Assembly (NCBI GenBank): GCA_017431405.1
Contig: JAFRLB010000081.1
Location: 1-52,237, forward strand
Length of the DNA stretch: 52,237 nt
Direction: 5' to 3'
Source: Erysipelotrichaceae bacterium
Lineage (GTDB): Bacteria; Bacillota_I; Bacilli_A; Erysipelotrichales; Erysipelotrichaceae
Shown here: positions 17,519 to 25,459 of the stretch, piece after piece
Numbering within the stretch: the first letter of the stretch is position 1
How the letters are laid out: each line of letters starts with the position of its first letter
Position numbers and translations under genes: made by a program
The notes under the pieces: model-generated
Seen by the model: only the letters and a program-made list of their open reading frames with translations
Database searches by the model: none
What the model was told of the DNA's origin: nothing

Positions 17519-19252
17519 TTACATCTTAAATACTTCAGTTGCCTCACAGACACCGTTTTCATTGAAACTGTCAACGGCATAATAGTAGTCTTCATCAGCG
17601 TTGAGCGTTGTCAGCATGACTTCGCTCTTTTCATATACCAGGTAACTGTTATAAAGCTTATCAGGAGCAATGCCGAATCTGATGTTATAGCCAAAGGCAC
17701 CTTCAGCCTCATCAAAACTTATTGTGCAGCTTAACTTGTCCTCAGTGCGTTCAGCCCTGCAGTTTTCAACCATAGCTGGAACATTTCCCTTTCCCTTGCC
17801 GAATACTCTGACGCCTGACAAGGCAAACACTTCATCATAAGGCAGTTTTACAGCTGTGATCCTGATATACCTTACTTCATACTTTTCATCAAGAATGATG
17901 TATGGATGACAGCGGTTATCATCAGCCTGTGATCTGTCTTCAATGACAAACCAGTTTTCCTTATCCACACTGCCTTCCAGAATGAATCTGGTCTTCAGAT
18001 CACTGGAAGAATCGATGTAGCGCTTGTTTGTCATGATATCTGAACGTAAAGACTTGTCAACATTCATCACTTTTACGCTTTCATCAGCGAAATTGATCTG
18101 AACTGAATGAGGACGGTAGACATCTTCCAAGTCAAGAATATACCAGCCGGCCGTCTTTTCAGCCGACCACCATGTTCTGATGTTTTCATCAAGAGCCAGT
18201 TCAACCGGATGACCTTCCTTACAGCTGGAAGCCTCAGCTTTTTTCTTATATGACAGTAAGAAATACTGCGGTTTCAAGTCACTTGCTACATACTTGCCAT
18301 CAGGTAAGACAACAGGATAATCGGCAAAGTTCTGGTTACAGTATAATAAGCCATCCTTATCAAGAGAGGCCGCAAACATTCCTACTCTTCTTTCAAAGTT
18401 CTGGTTTTTAGAGATACGCATCGTTGCCATGTGAACGATGTTTCCATCTTTGTCTTCAATTGTTGAGCCATGTCCAGCCCCGGTAATGAAACCGCTTGGT
18501 TTCAGGGAGAATGGGTTATTAGGCATGAATTCAAATGGTCCTAAAGGCTTGTCTGAAACATAGTAACCGTCTCCATAAGTAGGTAACTCTGTACCAGGAG
18601 CAGCGTATTGCAGATAGTATCTGCCATTCCACTTATTCATGAAAGCACCTTCCATGTATGGACGTCCCTTACGGTTAAGATATTTCATGACCAGCGCCAC
18701 AAATCCCTTACGTGCAGATTTCTCTTTACCAGGATAGTTAAACCTTTCCCAGCCGTGAACGTCTTCGCCATGGTCAAAGCAGGCAACCTTTTCACCGATC
18801 GGCAACATTGTTTCCGGATCAAGTTCTATTCCCCAGATCGGGTCAACATTACCGCATCCCCAATAAAAGTAAACTCTGCCGTCATCGTCACAGAACAGGT
18901 CAGGATCCCAGAAAGGAAACGGCTCTGATACTTTTTCAAACTCATCGCTTAACGGATCCTTTGTTCTCCAGATCGTTGAAGGTATGTTTCTGGTTGAGGC
19001 ACTGAAATACAGGTAGTCCCCAACCTGTCTTACATCCGGTGCATAACGGTACATGTCCAGATCTCTGTTCTCATGCCATTTCCAGTTAATCAGGTCTTCT
19101 GAATAGAAGAAGCCTGCTGACATTGAGGCAAAAAGATAATAGATGTCCTTAAACAGTACGATGGTTGGGTCAGCCGCCTCACGGTGTGCATTATCACCAT
19201 AGTGCTGAAACTTATATTCCAGATCTAATGGGTTACAGTATTCTCTACTCAT
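17519..19252 (-). CDS. Glycoside hydrolase family 43 with F5/8 type C domain
   Basis: 577 residues, no signal peptide. The propeller spans about 20-310: catalytic base Asp in READPTIVLF-like ADPTIVLF, modulating Asp in WDPDLFCDD, general acid Glu in YMEGAFM. About 330-460 is a discoidin-type (F5/8 C, CBM32-like) beta-sandwich (ALDENIRTWWSAE...GWYILDL). The last ~90 residues look like a fibronectin-III domain (AFGYNIRFGIAPDKLYNSY in outline). The family acts as beta-xylosidase or alpha-L-arabinofuranosidase. Its ATG lies inside the end of the preceding GH43 gene (8-base overlap). Together they form a two-gene operon with the 39-bp element at its promoter. Confidence 0.87.
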   Translation of the reverse strand: MSREYCNPLDLEYKFQHYGDNAHREAADPTIVLFKDIYYLFASMSAGFFYSEDLINWKWHENRDLDMYRYAPDVRQVGDYLYFSASTRNIPSTIWRTKDPLSDEFEKVSEPFPFWDPDLFCDDDGRVYFYWGCGNVDPIWGIELDPETMLPIGEKVACFDHGEDVHGWERFNYPGKEKSARKGFVALVMKYLNRKGRPYMEGAFMNKWNGRYYLQYAAPGTELPTYGDGYYVSDKPLGPFEFMPNNPFSLKPSGFITGAGHGSTIEDKDGNIVHMATMRISKNQNFERRVGMFAASLDKDGLLYCNQNFADYPVVLPDGKYVASDLKPQYFLLSYKKKAEASSCKEGHPVELALDENIRTWWSAEKTAGWYILDLEDVYRPHSVQINFADESVKVMNVDKSLRSDIMTNKRYIDSSSDLKTRFILEGSVDKENWFVIEDRSQADDNRCHPYIILDEKYEVRYIRITAVKLPYDEVFALSGVRVFGKGKGNVPAMVENCRAERTEDKLSCTISFDEAEGAFGYNIRFGIAPDKLYNSYLVYEKSEVMLTTLNADEDYYYAVDSFNENGVCEATEVFKM

Positions 19253-20282
19253 CTAAACTCCACTCCTTTTTCCAGTGAATTACTGGTTTTTCATTATCAA
19301 ATTCAATTGGCAGAATCACATAATTGGATCTTGAGGTATTTGCCTTCCCCATTAAAGGAGAACGCATCATCCAGATCTTCTCTTTCAGTGAGGCCTTATA
19401 AGCCTTATTATAATTTGAAGCAATGGCCCTGGTCAGTTTGTCATTAGTTGCGGCATCAACCACAAAATCAGGAACCCAACGGTCAGCCAGTGATATGATA
19501 GTATCATTATAACAGAATATGCATGATACCTGGGAATTATATGATGACACACCAGGTTCATCAACATGCGGGTCACCCAGAGATACATATGGCCCCTGAA
19601 TACTGTCAGCGACTGCTATTTCGCTTGGATTAGGTACATAGCCCATCATGCCGCTTGTAAGAAGGTAATATTTGCCGTCTTTTTTAAAGCAGGCTACACC
19701 TTCTCTGGTAAATGGCGGTCTGATGTCCTTGTAATGGTATACCGGTTCGCCTGTTACATCCATGTAGTCATCAGTTAAACGCATTGATATTAATGAAAGA
19801 TGATCAACTTCCACAAAGATATATGGATGATTATCATCATCAAAGGCAAAATCAAAGTCACCGCACTTCTTGCCAAGAACCTGATAGTCCTTCTTTACAA
19901 AAGTATAAGGACCTCTGAAATTATCAGCGGTGTAGATGGCATAAGATGCGTTGTCATTATATTTTATCCAGCACACATATTTGCCGGTCTTTTCGTTCTT
20001 CAGAATGTGCGGGCGGTCAATTCTTCTTTCATAAAACATTGGATCTTTCTTATCTGAGGAAGGTTCAATGAGATATCCTTCATATTTCCAGTTATAAAGA
20101 TCCGTTGAAGAATAATACTTTATGCCATATGTCCACATCTTGGAATTGCCAAATGTTCTGTCCTTGTTTTCGCCATACCAGTAATAAACACCGTTTTCTT
20201 CAAAGATATAGCCACCATGGGCTTCAATTCTCTTTCCGGCTTCATCAAGCCATTCTTTTCCCGGATAAAACTTGCTGTACAT
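19245..20282 (-). CDS. GH43-like hydrolase resembling the exo-beta-1,3-galactanase clade (GH43_24)
   Basis: 345 residues, cytoplasmic. The opening EAHGGYIFEENGVYYWYGEN and the later DRPHILKNEKTGKYVCWIKY and REGVACFKKDGKYYLLTSG segments match the pattern of exo-beta-1,3-galactanases, in which the glutamate of REG is the likely general acid and the usual aspartate base is replaced. If so, it would trim galactan from arabinogalactan fragments. SD GAGAGG lies ahead of the ATG at 20282. It is the first gene of a two-gene operon with the discoidin-tailed GH43. Subfamily assignment is from memory of the motifs and not certain. Confidence 0.72.
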   Translation of the reverse strand: MYSKFYPGKEWLDEAGKRIEAHGGYIFEENGVYYWYGENKDRTFGNSKMWTYGIKYYSSTDLYNWKYEGYLIEPSSDKKDPMFYERRIDRPHILKNEKTGKYVCWIKYNDNASYAIYTADNFRGPYTFVKKDYQVLGKKCGDFDFAFDDDNHPYIFVEVDHLSLISMRLTDDYMDVTGEPVYHYKDIRPPFTREGVACFKKDGKYYLLTSGMMGYVPNPSEIAVADSIQGPYVSLGDPHVDEPGVSSYNSQVSCIFCYNDTIISLADRWVPDFVVDAATNDKLTRAIASNYNKAYKASLKEKIWMMRSPLMGKANTSRSNYVILPIEFDNEKPVIHWKKEWSLDE

Positions 20283-20342
20283 TTTACACCTCTCTGCCTT
20301 TCTTTTCTGCTGATTGTTTAGAATATCATCAGTTTTATTTTA

Positions 20343-20400
20343 AAACACCCGATCAAATATGACACATCATGTACGAAACCGGGTGTTTCAAATGCAACAC
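20343..20400. promoter_or_regulatory. Predicted TetR operator, copy B
   Basis: 20362-20400 matches copy A at 16920-16958 in 34 of 39 bases. It also contains half of a perfect 9-bp inverted repeat, AAACACCCG (20343-20351) and CGGGTGTTT (20380-20388), and ends in the half-site AAATGCAACAC. It lies 80 bases upstream of the GH43_24-like gene. Confidence 0.65.
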
Positions 20401-20431
20401 GTTCTGCAAAATTGTTGCGGTAAAACAATTA

Positions 20432-22615
20432 TTATTTTTTTATTTCAGGCAAACCCTGAGCAAGACCTTCAACTGCATCAAGTGATGCCATTGTGCCCAT
20501 CATCTTAAACAGTTTTTCCAGCGGCACAAGTTCAACGATCTTATAAGCAATCTTTGGAATCTTTACCCCACTGCTGACATCACCGTACTTGCTGGTAATG
20601 CCATAGATCATCGGGTAGAAATACTTATCCAGTAACTTCTTTCCCTCAGGACTTCTCTTGATCCTGAAGGCTGAATCCTTTAATGAGAAATAGCCCTTCT
20701 TAACTTCAACATCGAACCAGTTATGGATCCTCATTGTATCAGATTCATATTCAGAAGGCTTTTCAGTTACCTTCTCAATGTCCATTGAATCAGTACAATC
20801 TCCAGCCCTGACTTCAACATGATGCTTACCTGTGATCCTGTAATTAAACTCAAATACCTTATATCCGGTCTTTTCTTCAACGAAATTACCGTCAACATAG
20901 AGAGATACCTTACTGAGATTTGAATAAACCTTAATCAGAGTCTCCTCTTCGCTTCTTTTTTCATAGCGTTTGCCACATAAGTGAACAAACTTTTCATCTG
21001 ACAGATAGGCCTTATAGAGATAGAAGGCATCCTTCTTTATCTTTCTGTCAAAGGTAATTAAACCCTTCTGGTTCTGGCCTTTCTTACCGCCTTCATTACG
21101 GCCATCGGCTCCAAAGTCACACATGTTCCAGGCATACAGACACCAGATGTATTTTCTTTCTGACCACATATTGAGAATGTGTTCATGATACAGGCACTGA
21201 TATGCTTCTGAATAATCACCCTTAACCGGATTGATTGTCTGATACTGAATGTTAGCATCGGCACCGAACTCACTTAAACCCATTGGATACTTTGGATACT
21301 TCTTATGATAGTTATCCATGAACTTATCGTTCTGCGGTAAGTCTCCGACATACCAGCCATAATAAAGGTTATATGCTCCAACATCCGCAATTCTGACGAT
21401 CTTTTCCTTTGGTTTGAGAATGAATACGTGAGACATTGAGGTTACTCTGGTCTTATCCAGGCTGTGAACAAGATTGTTCAGAGTAACGATGTTGTCAACC
21501 AGGTCATCATTGACCCCACCATGGGTAGTGATTTCATTAGACAATGTCCAGCAGTAGATGCTTGGATGATTGTAATTCTGAATTACCAGTTCCTTCATCT
21601 GGCTGATGGTATTTTCACGTCCTTCCTTCATATGAGCTGTTATGTAAGGTATTTCAGCCCATACCAGAACGCCATTCTCATCACACAGATCGTAGAAATA
21701 CTGATCATGCTGATAATGGGCAAGTCTGATTGAAGTAAAGCCAAGTTCCTTAATCAGGGACATGTCTTCTTCCATGTCAGCCTTTGAAATAGCATAGCCT
21801 TTTTCGTAACGGTCCTGATGCTTGCCGGCACCAATAACCCTGTATTCCTTATTATTGAGAATGAAGCCTCTTTCAGGATCAATGACACACTTACGAATGC
21901 CGAATCTGGTACTTACTTCGTCCCTGCCATCAACTATAGCCTTGGCTGTATAAAGATATGGATCTTTTAAGCCATTCCATAAGTGAGGATTCTTCATTTT
22001 GAATACAGTTATACTATGACCATCCTTAACAACGGAAGTCTGGCTGTATTCGCCAATGGTAACGGTAACTTCCTTACCGTTTGACCAGGTTTCAACGGTT
22101 ATCTTACATTCATCAAGAGCATCGTTTAATTCAGGAGTTACCTGAATTCCCTTACCGCCATAATAGCCTAGATCGAAATGAGTCTTATCTACAATTATGA
22201 AGTTTACATCACGGTAAATACCGCCATAGAAGGTAAAATCAGCCTTCTGAGGATAATAGTCATCTCTGTAGCTGTTATCAACAACGGCCTTAAGAACATT
22301 GTCTTCCTTCAGATGTTCCGTAAGGTTTACTCTGAAAAGAGAGTAACCGCCCTTATGACTGTAGAGATGCACATCATTCAGATACACATCACATAACATT
22401 GATGCAGCGCCAAATTCAACCCAGAGTTCTTCCCCTTCCTTTAAAGGATTCTTAAACTCCTTAATATAGTCAGCCTTGCCTCTGTAATAGCTGTTGTCCC
22501 CGTCAATTCCATCCAGTCTGTTATAACAATGAGGGAGATCAACAGTCTCTTTATCAGGAAGGCTGTCTTCCTTGGAAAACAGCCATTCCTTATTTATGCA
22601 AATTATTCTGCGCAT
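20432..22615 (-). CDS. GH2 beta-galactosidase/beta-glucuronidase-type hydrolase
   Basis: 727 residues, no signal peptide. Sugar-binding domain (YYRGKADYIKEF), Ig-like domain, then the barrel with acid/base Glu in CWTLSNEIT and nucleophile Glu in GLSEFGADAN; the latter is the beta-glucuronidase-like form of the motif. About the last 90 residues (after DVEVKKGYFSLKDSAFRIKRS) form an unusual extension with helical character (KLLDKYFYPMIYG, LEKLFKMMGTM). The ATG overlaps the symporter stop as TAATG, so the two are translationally coupled: import, then hydrolysis of the same compound. Galactoside or another hexoside or uronide; which one is open. Confidence 0.85.
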   Translation of the reverse strand: MRRIICINKEWLFSKEDSLPDKETVDLPHCYNRLDGIDGDNSYYRGKADYIKEFKNPLKEGEELWVEFGAASMLCDVYLNDVHLYSHKGGYSLFRVNLTEHLKEDNVLKAVVDNSYRDDYYPQKADFTFYGGIYRDVNFIIVDKTHFDLGYYGGKGIQVTPELNDALDECKITVETWSNGKEVTVTIGEYSQTSVVKDGHSITVFKMKNPHLWNGLKDPYLYTAKAIVDGRDEVSTRFGIRKCVIDPERGFILNNKEYRVIGAGKHQDRYEKGYAISKADMEEDMSLIKELGFTSIRLAHYQHDQYFYDLCDENGVLVWAEIPYITAHMKEGRENTISQMKELVIQNYNHPSIYCWTLSNEITTHGGVNDDLVDNIVTLNNLVHSLDKTRVTSMSHVFILKPKEKIVRIADVGAYNLYYGWYVGDLPQNDKFMDNYHKKYPKYPMGLSEFGADANIQYQTINPVKGDYSEAYQCLYHEHILNMWSERKYIWCLYAWNMCDFGADGRNEGGKKGQNQKGLITFDRKIKKDAFYLYKAYLSDEKFVHLCGKRYEKRSEEETLIKVYSNLSKVSLYVDGNFVEEKTGYKVFEFNYRITGKHHVEVRAGDCTDSMDIEKVTEKPSEYESDTMRIHNWFDVEVKKGYFSLKDSAFRIKRSPEGKKLLDKYFYPMIYGITSKYGDVSSGVKIPKIAYKIVELVPLEKLFKMMGTMASLDAVEGLAQGLPEIKK

Positions 22616-24105
22616 TACGCTAATTCTTCGCTCTTTCTCTTTTCGTTAAGTTCAGCATACATCTTTTCTCTGACTTCACCCTGGATTGGATAGTGTTTCA
22701 TAATCAGAGCAGTTAATACTGACATTATGGCTGGAACTAAAGCAAGAACAACGATCAGACCGGTCTGCATGGTGCTGAAGTTTGCCATTGCATCACTTGT
22801 CAGATTACCGGATACCGGGTCAACACCATAATGGAATAATGCCAGCATGCCTAATGTAGCTGTAGAAGTAACTGCTGCCTGAGCTTTTTCAAGGAACTTG
22901 TAACCTGCGGTAACGATGGCTCCGTTCTTCTTGCCGGTTGTCCATTCGTTATAGTCGATTGATTCAGTCTTAACAATACCCATAGGAATTGTTGAGAAAC
23001 CCTGGAAGAAGTACATCAGACAGAATACGCCGACAAACAGATATACGCTCTTCTGTAAGATGCCTGTCAGATGTAATACTACCAGTAATGCACCCAAGAT
23101 GGCCTTAGCATATGAAGTATAGATCATTAACTTAACAGAGCCCATCTTCTTGATGGCAGGTCTGGTTAAGAAGATTGAAATGAACATGGACATCATGACT
23201 GCGATTGTCATGATCATATTGAATCCGCCAAATGCTGCATCATCTACAACACCGTTGCTGGAGAAGTAAGTCCACTTTACATAATATACGTTAGCAGCAA
23301 ACATGAACGGATAAATCAGACCGTAAACCAATAATGTCAGAAATACGTTCTGCATTGCCTTGTTTTCGGTAAAGATCTTGATGATCTGTTTGAAAGTAAT
23401 CCTTTCTTCCTTTTCTTCTTTTTCTTCAACTACCTGGTGTGATTCCTTAACAAAGGACAGGCTTATTAAGGAAATGACCAAAGCAACAGCTACATAAACA
23501 GTTGTGGTTAAACCAAATCCTGTCGAAACAGAACCAGTCATATCCTTGAACTTGGCATAAGTGCTTAAGAATGAAGACATTGCCATACCGATGACGATTG
23601 CTGAAATACGAACCCAGAAATGCTGAGTAGAACGAACGTTTTCATCAAGAGTCATGGCCTGCTGAAGAGGAACGCTTGCATCAAATGAATAGCCGAAGTC
23701 ATATATCAGATAGAAGACCAGCATCCAGATAGTTACCATGATTTTATTGGCCTTGACAAACTCAGGCAGGAAATACATGCCAACAAGAGAAATGCCCATT
23801 AATACGATTGACAGGAACTGGAATCTCTTATATTTTCCCTTTGAAGTAACCTTGGCACTGTCCATGATCCAACCCTGGATAGGGTCATCAATTGCATCGA
23901 CAACTCTTCCGACTAACAGGATAATCGTTGCGATCATTGTTGACCAGCTTGAATCGATACCGGCATAGTCAGTTAAGAAGACTGACAGATAAGATGATAC
24001 CAGTGCGGTTGCGACTGTTGCCATAGTATACATACCGGCATAGCCAAAGTATCCTTTAAAATTATCAGGATATTCGTGTTTTTTCTTGATTTTTTCTTTT
24101 GCCAT
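22615..24105 (-). CDS. GPH-family sugar:cation symporter (MelB-like MFS) 1
   Basis: 496 residues with about twelve hydrophobic helices. The MelB-type cation site motif RVVDAIDDPIQGWIMD (Asp70, Asp73, Asp74) is intact, so sodium- or proton-coupled uptake of a glycoside or oligosaccharide is likely. The C-terminus is charged and cytoplasmic. It is followed without a gap by a GH2 gene and faces an AraC regulator across an 88-base region with a one-mismatch cre site. Confidence 0.9.
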   Translation of the reverse strand: MAKEKIKKKHEYPDNFKGYFGYAGMYTMATVATALVSSYLSVFLTDYAGIDSSWSTMIATIILLVGRVVDAIDDPIQGWIMDSAKVTSKGKYKRFQFLSIVLMGISLVGMYFLPEFVKANKIMVTIWMLVFYLIYDFGYSFDASVPLQQAMTLDENVRSTQHFWVRISAIVIGMAMSSFLSTYAKFKDMTGSVSTGFGLTTTVYVAVALVISLISLSFVKESHQVVEEKEEKEERITFKQIIKIFTENKAMQNVFLTLLVYGLIYPFMFAANVYYVKWTYFSSNGVVDDAAFGGFNMIMTIAVMMSMFISIFLTRPAIKKMGSVKLMIYTSYAKAILGALLVVLHLTGILQKSVYLFVGVFCLMYFFQGFSTIPMGIVKTESIDYNEWTTGKKNGAIVTAGYKFLEKAQAAVTSTATLGMLALFHYGVDPVSGNLTSDAMANFSTMQTGLIVVLALVPAIMSVLTALIMKHYPIQGEVREKMYAELNEKRKSEELA

Positions 24106-24131
24106 ATTATATTCTTCTCTATTTCATTTTT

Positions 24132-24146
24132 ATGATAGCGCTTTCT
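24132..24146. promoter_or_regulatory. cre-like site upstream of GPH symporter 1
   Basis: ATGATAGCGCTTTCT matches the CcpA site consensus WTGNAANCGNWNNCW except at position 5 (T instead of A). It lies between the divergent symporter and AraC genes. Confidence 0.5.
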
Positions 24147-24158
24147 CTGGACCTTTTA

Positions 24159-24187
24159 TTGCATAATTTTAATATTTTTTATATTAT
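24159..24187 (+). promoter_or_regulatory. Promoter of AraC gene 2, apparently leaderless
   Basis: TTGCAT (24159-24164) and TATTAT (24182-24187) are 17 bases apart. The ATG at 24194 is seven bases past the -10 box and has no Shine-Dalgarno sequence, so the message would begin at or within a base or two of the start codon. Confidence 0.55.
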
Positions 24188-24193
24188 TTTAAT

Positions 24194-25459
24194 ATGAACA
24201 TCAAATCTCTTAATAATTACTGTGAATCAATATTTGAATTGCTCAGCATCCCAATGATCATTTACCACAGTAAGACGGGAAAGATACTCAATGGATACTT
24301 TTTTGATAATGCTTTCTCAGACTTAATGATCAATAACCCTAAGATCACAAACCGTTATCTTGGAACATCACTTTTCAATACTCAGCATAACATTTCATTT
24401 TACATTTCAGACGACAACATCGCCTTCGGTGCTGTAAAGGACAAAAGCAGTGACTTATCACTGTATATCGGTCCATGCTTACTGGCAGATCCAAATGAAC
24501 AGATGATGCATTCCATGCTTACCAGAAGCAATTCACCTTTCCGTAAAAATCCTAATAAGTATTATGAAATGATTTACAATTACATTAAAAAACTGCCGCG
24601 TTTTACCATAAACCGGTTCTTGTGGTTATTGTCTTTTACCGGTAATTATCTGAATCACGATGCACCTGATCCGGAAACTTTTTATCAGGCTTCCATGTCC
24701 AAGAACAGAATTGACATAGCGGAAAACAAGCTGGACGATAATGTCAGCAGCACCTTCTTTGATGTTGAAAAGCATGCTTCTGTAATTGAAGAACTGAAGG
24801 CTCTCATTCTTAACGGCTCACCGGATTCCGTCGTGGAACTCTGGAATGAAAACGGCATGGAAATAATCTATGAACCTCTTAAACAGACAGGCTGGGAAGA
24901 CCAGCTTCGTTATGCCAAAAACATGTTTCTAATGTTTATCAGTGATGTTTCAAGTAGTCTTATTCAGCATAACATCAGCAGAGTTCAGATACACAACATT
25001 ACTTCAAGACTGATGAATGATGTGGAAAGCTGTATAATCGTTCAGCAGATTGAGGCTGTTTACCGCAGTGCCATTATTGAATTAACAGAACTTGTCAGGA
25101 CAGTTAATATGGAAGGAAAAACCGCTAACGTCCTGGTACACAAAGCCATCAATTACATACACGACCACATTAACGAACCAATCCTTTCAGAGGACATAGC
25201 CGAAAATGCCGGTATTTCCACCGGCTATTTATCCGTACTGTTCAACAGAGAAATGAAAATGAAAATCAGCGACTACATTAACATTCAGAAAATCGCAGTC
25301 GCTGAATCATTGCTTATCAATACTGATGCTGAAATAATAGACATCAGCAGTTATCTGTCTTTCTCTTCACAAAGCCACTTCAATAATATCTTCAAGAAAG
25401 TTACCGGCATTACCCCATTGAAGTACCGCCGCTTACACCTTGAAAAAACTAGTCGCTGA
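24194..25459 (+). CDS. AraC-family transcriptional regulator 2
   Basis: 421 residues. The C-terminal DNA-binding part has two helix-turn-helix motifs (ILSEDIAENAGISTGYLSVLF and ...SSQSHFNNIFKKVTGITPLKYR). The N-terminal ~300 residues are a sensor region that I do not recognise, of the kind paired with sugar transporters in Bacillota. Divergent from the symporter/GH2 operon, which it probably activates. Its last 11 bases overlap the convergent GH106-like gene. Confidence 0.9.
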   Translation: MNIKSLNNYCESIFELLSIPMIIYHSKTGKILNGYFFDNAFSDLMINNPKITNRYLGTSLFNTQHNISFYISDDNIAFGAVKDKSSDLSLYIGPCLLADPNEQMMHSMLTRSNSPFRKNPNKYYEMIYNYIKKLPRFTINRFLWLLSFTGNYLNHDAPDPETFYQASMSKNRIDIAENKLDDNVSSTFFDVEKHASVIEELKALILNGSPDSVVELWNENGMEIIYEPLKQTGWEDQLRYAKNMFLMFISDVSSSLIQHNISRVQIHNITSRLMNDVESCIIVQQIEAVYRSAIIELTELVRTVNMEGKTANVLVHKAINYIHDHINEPILSEDIAENAGISTGYLSVLFNREMKMKISDYINIQKIAVAESLLINTDAEIIDISSYLSFSSQSHFNNIFKKVTGITPLKYRRLHLEKTSR

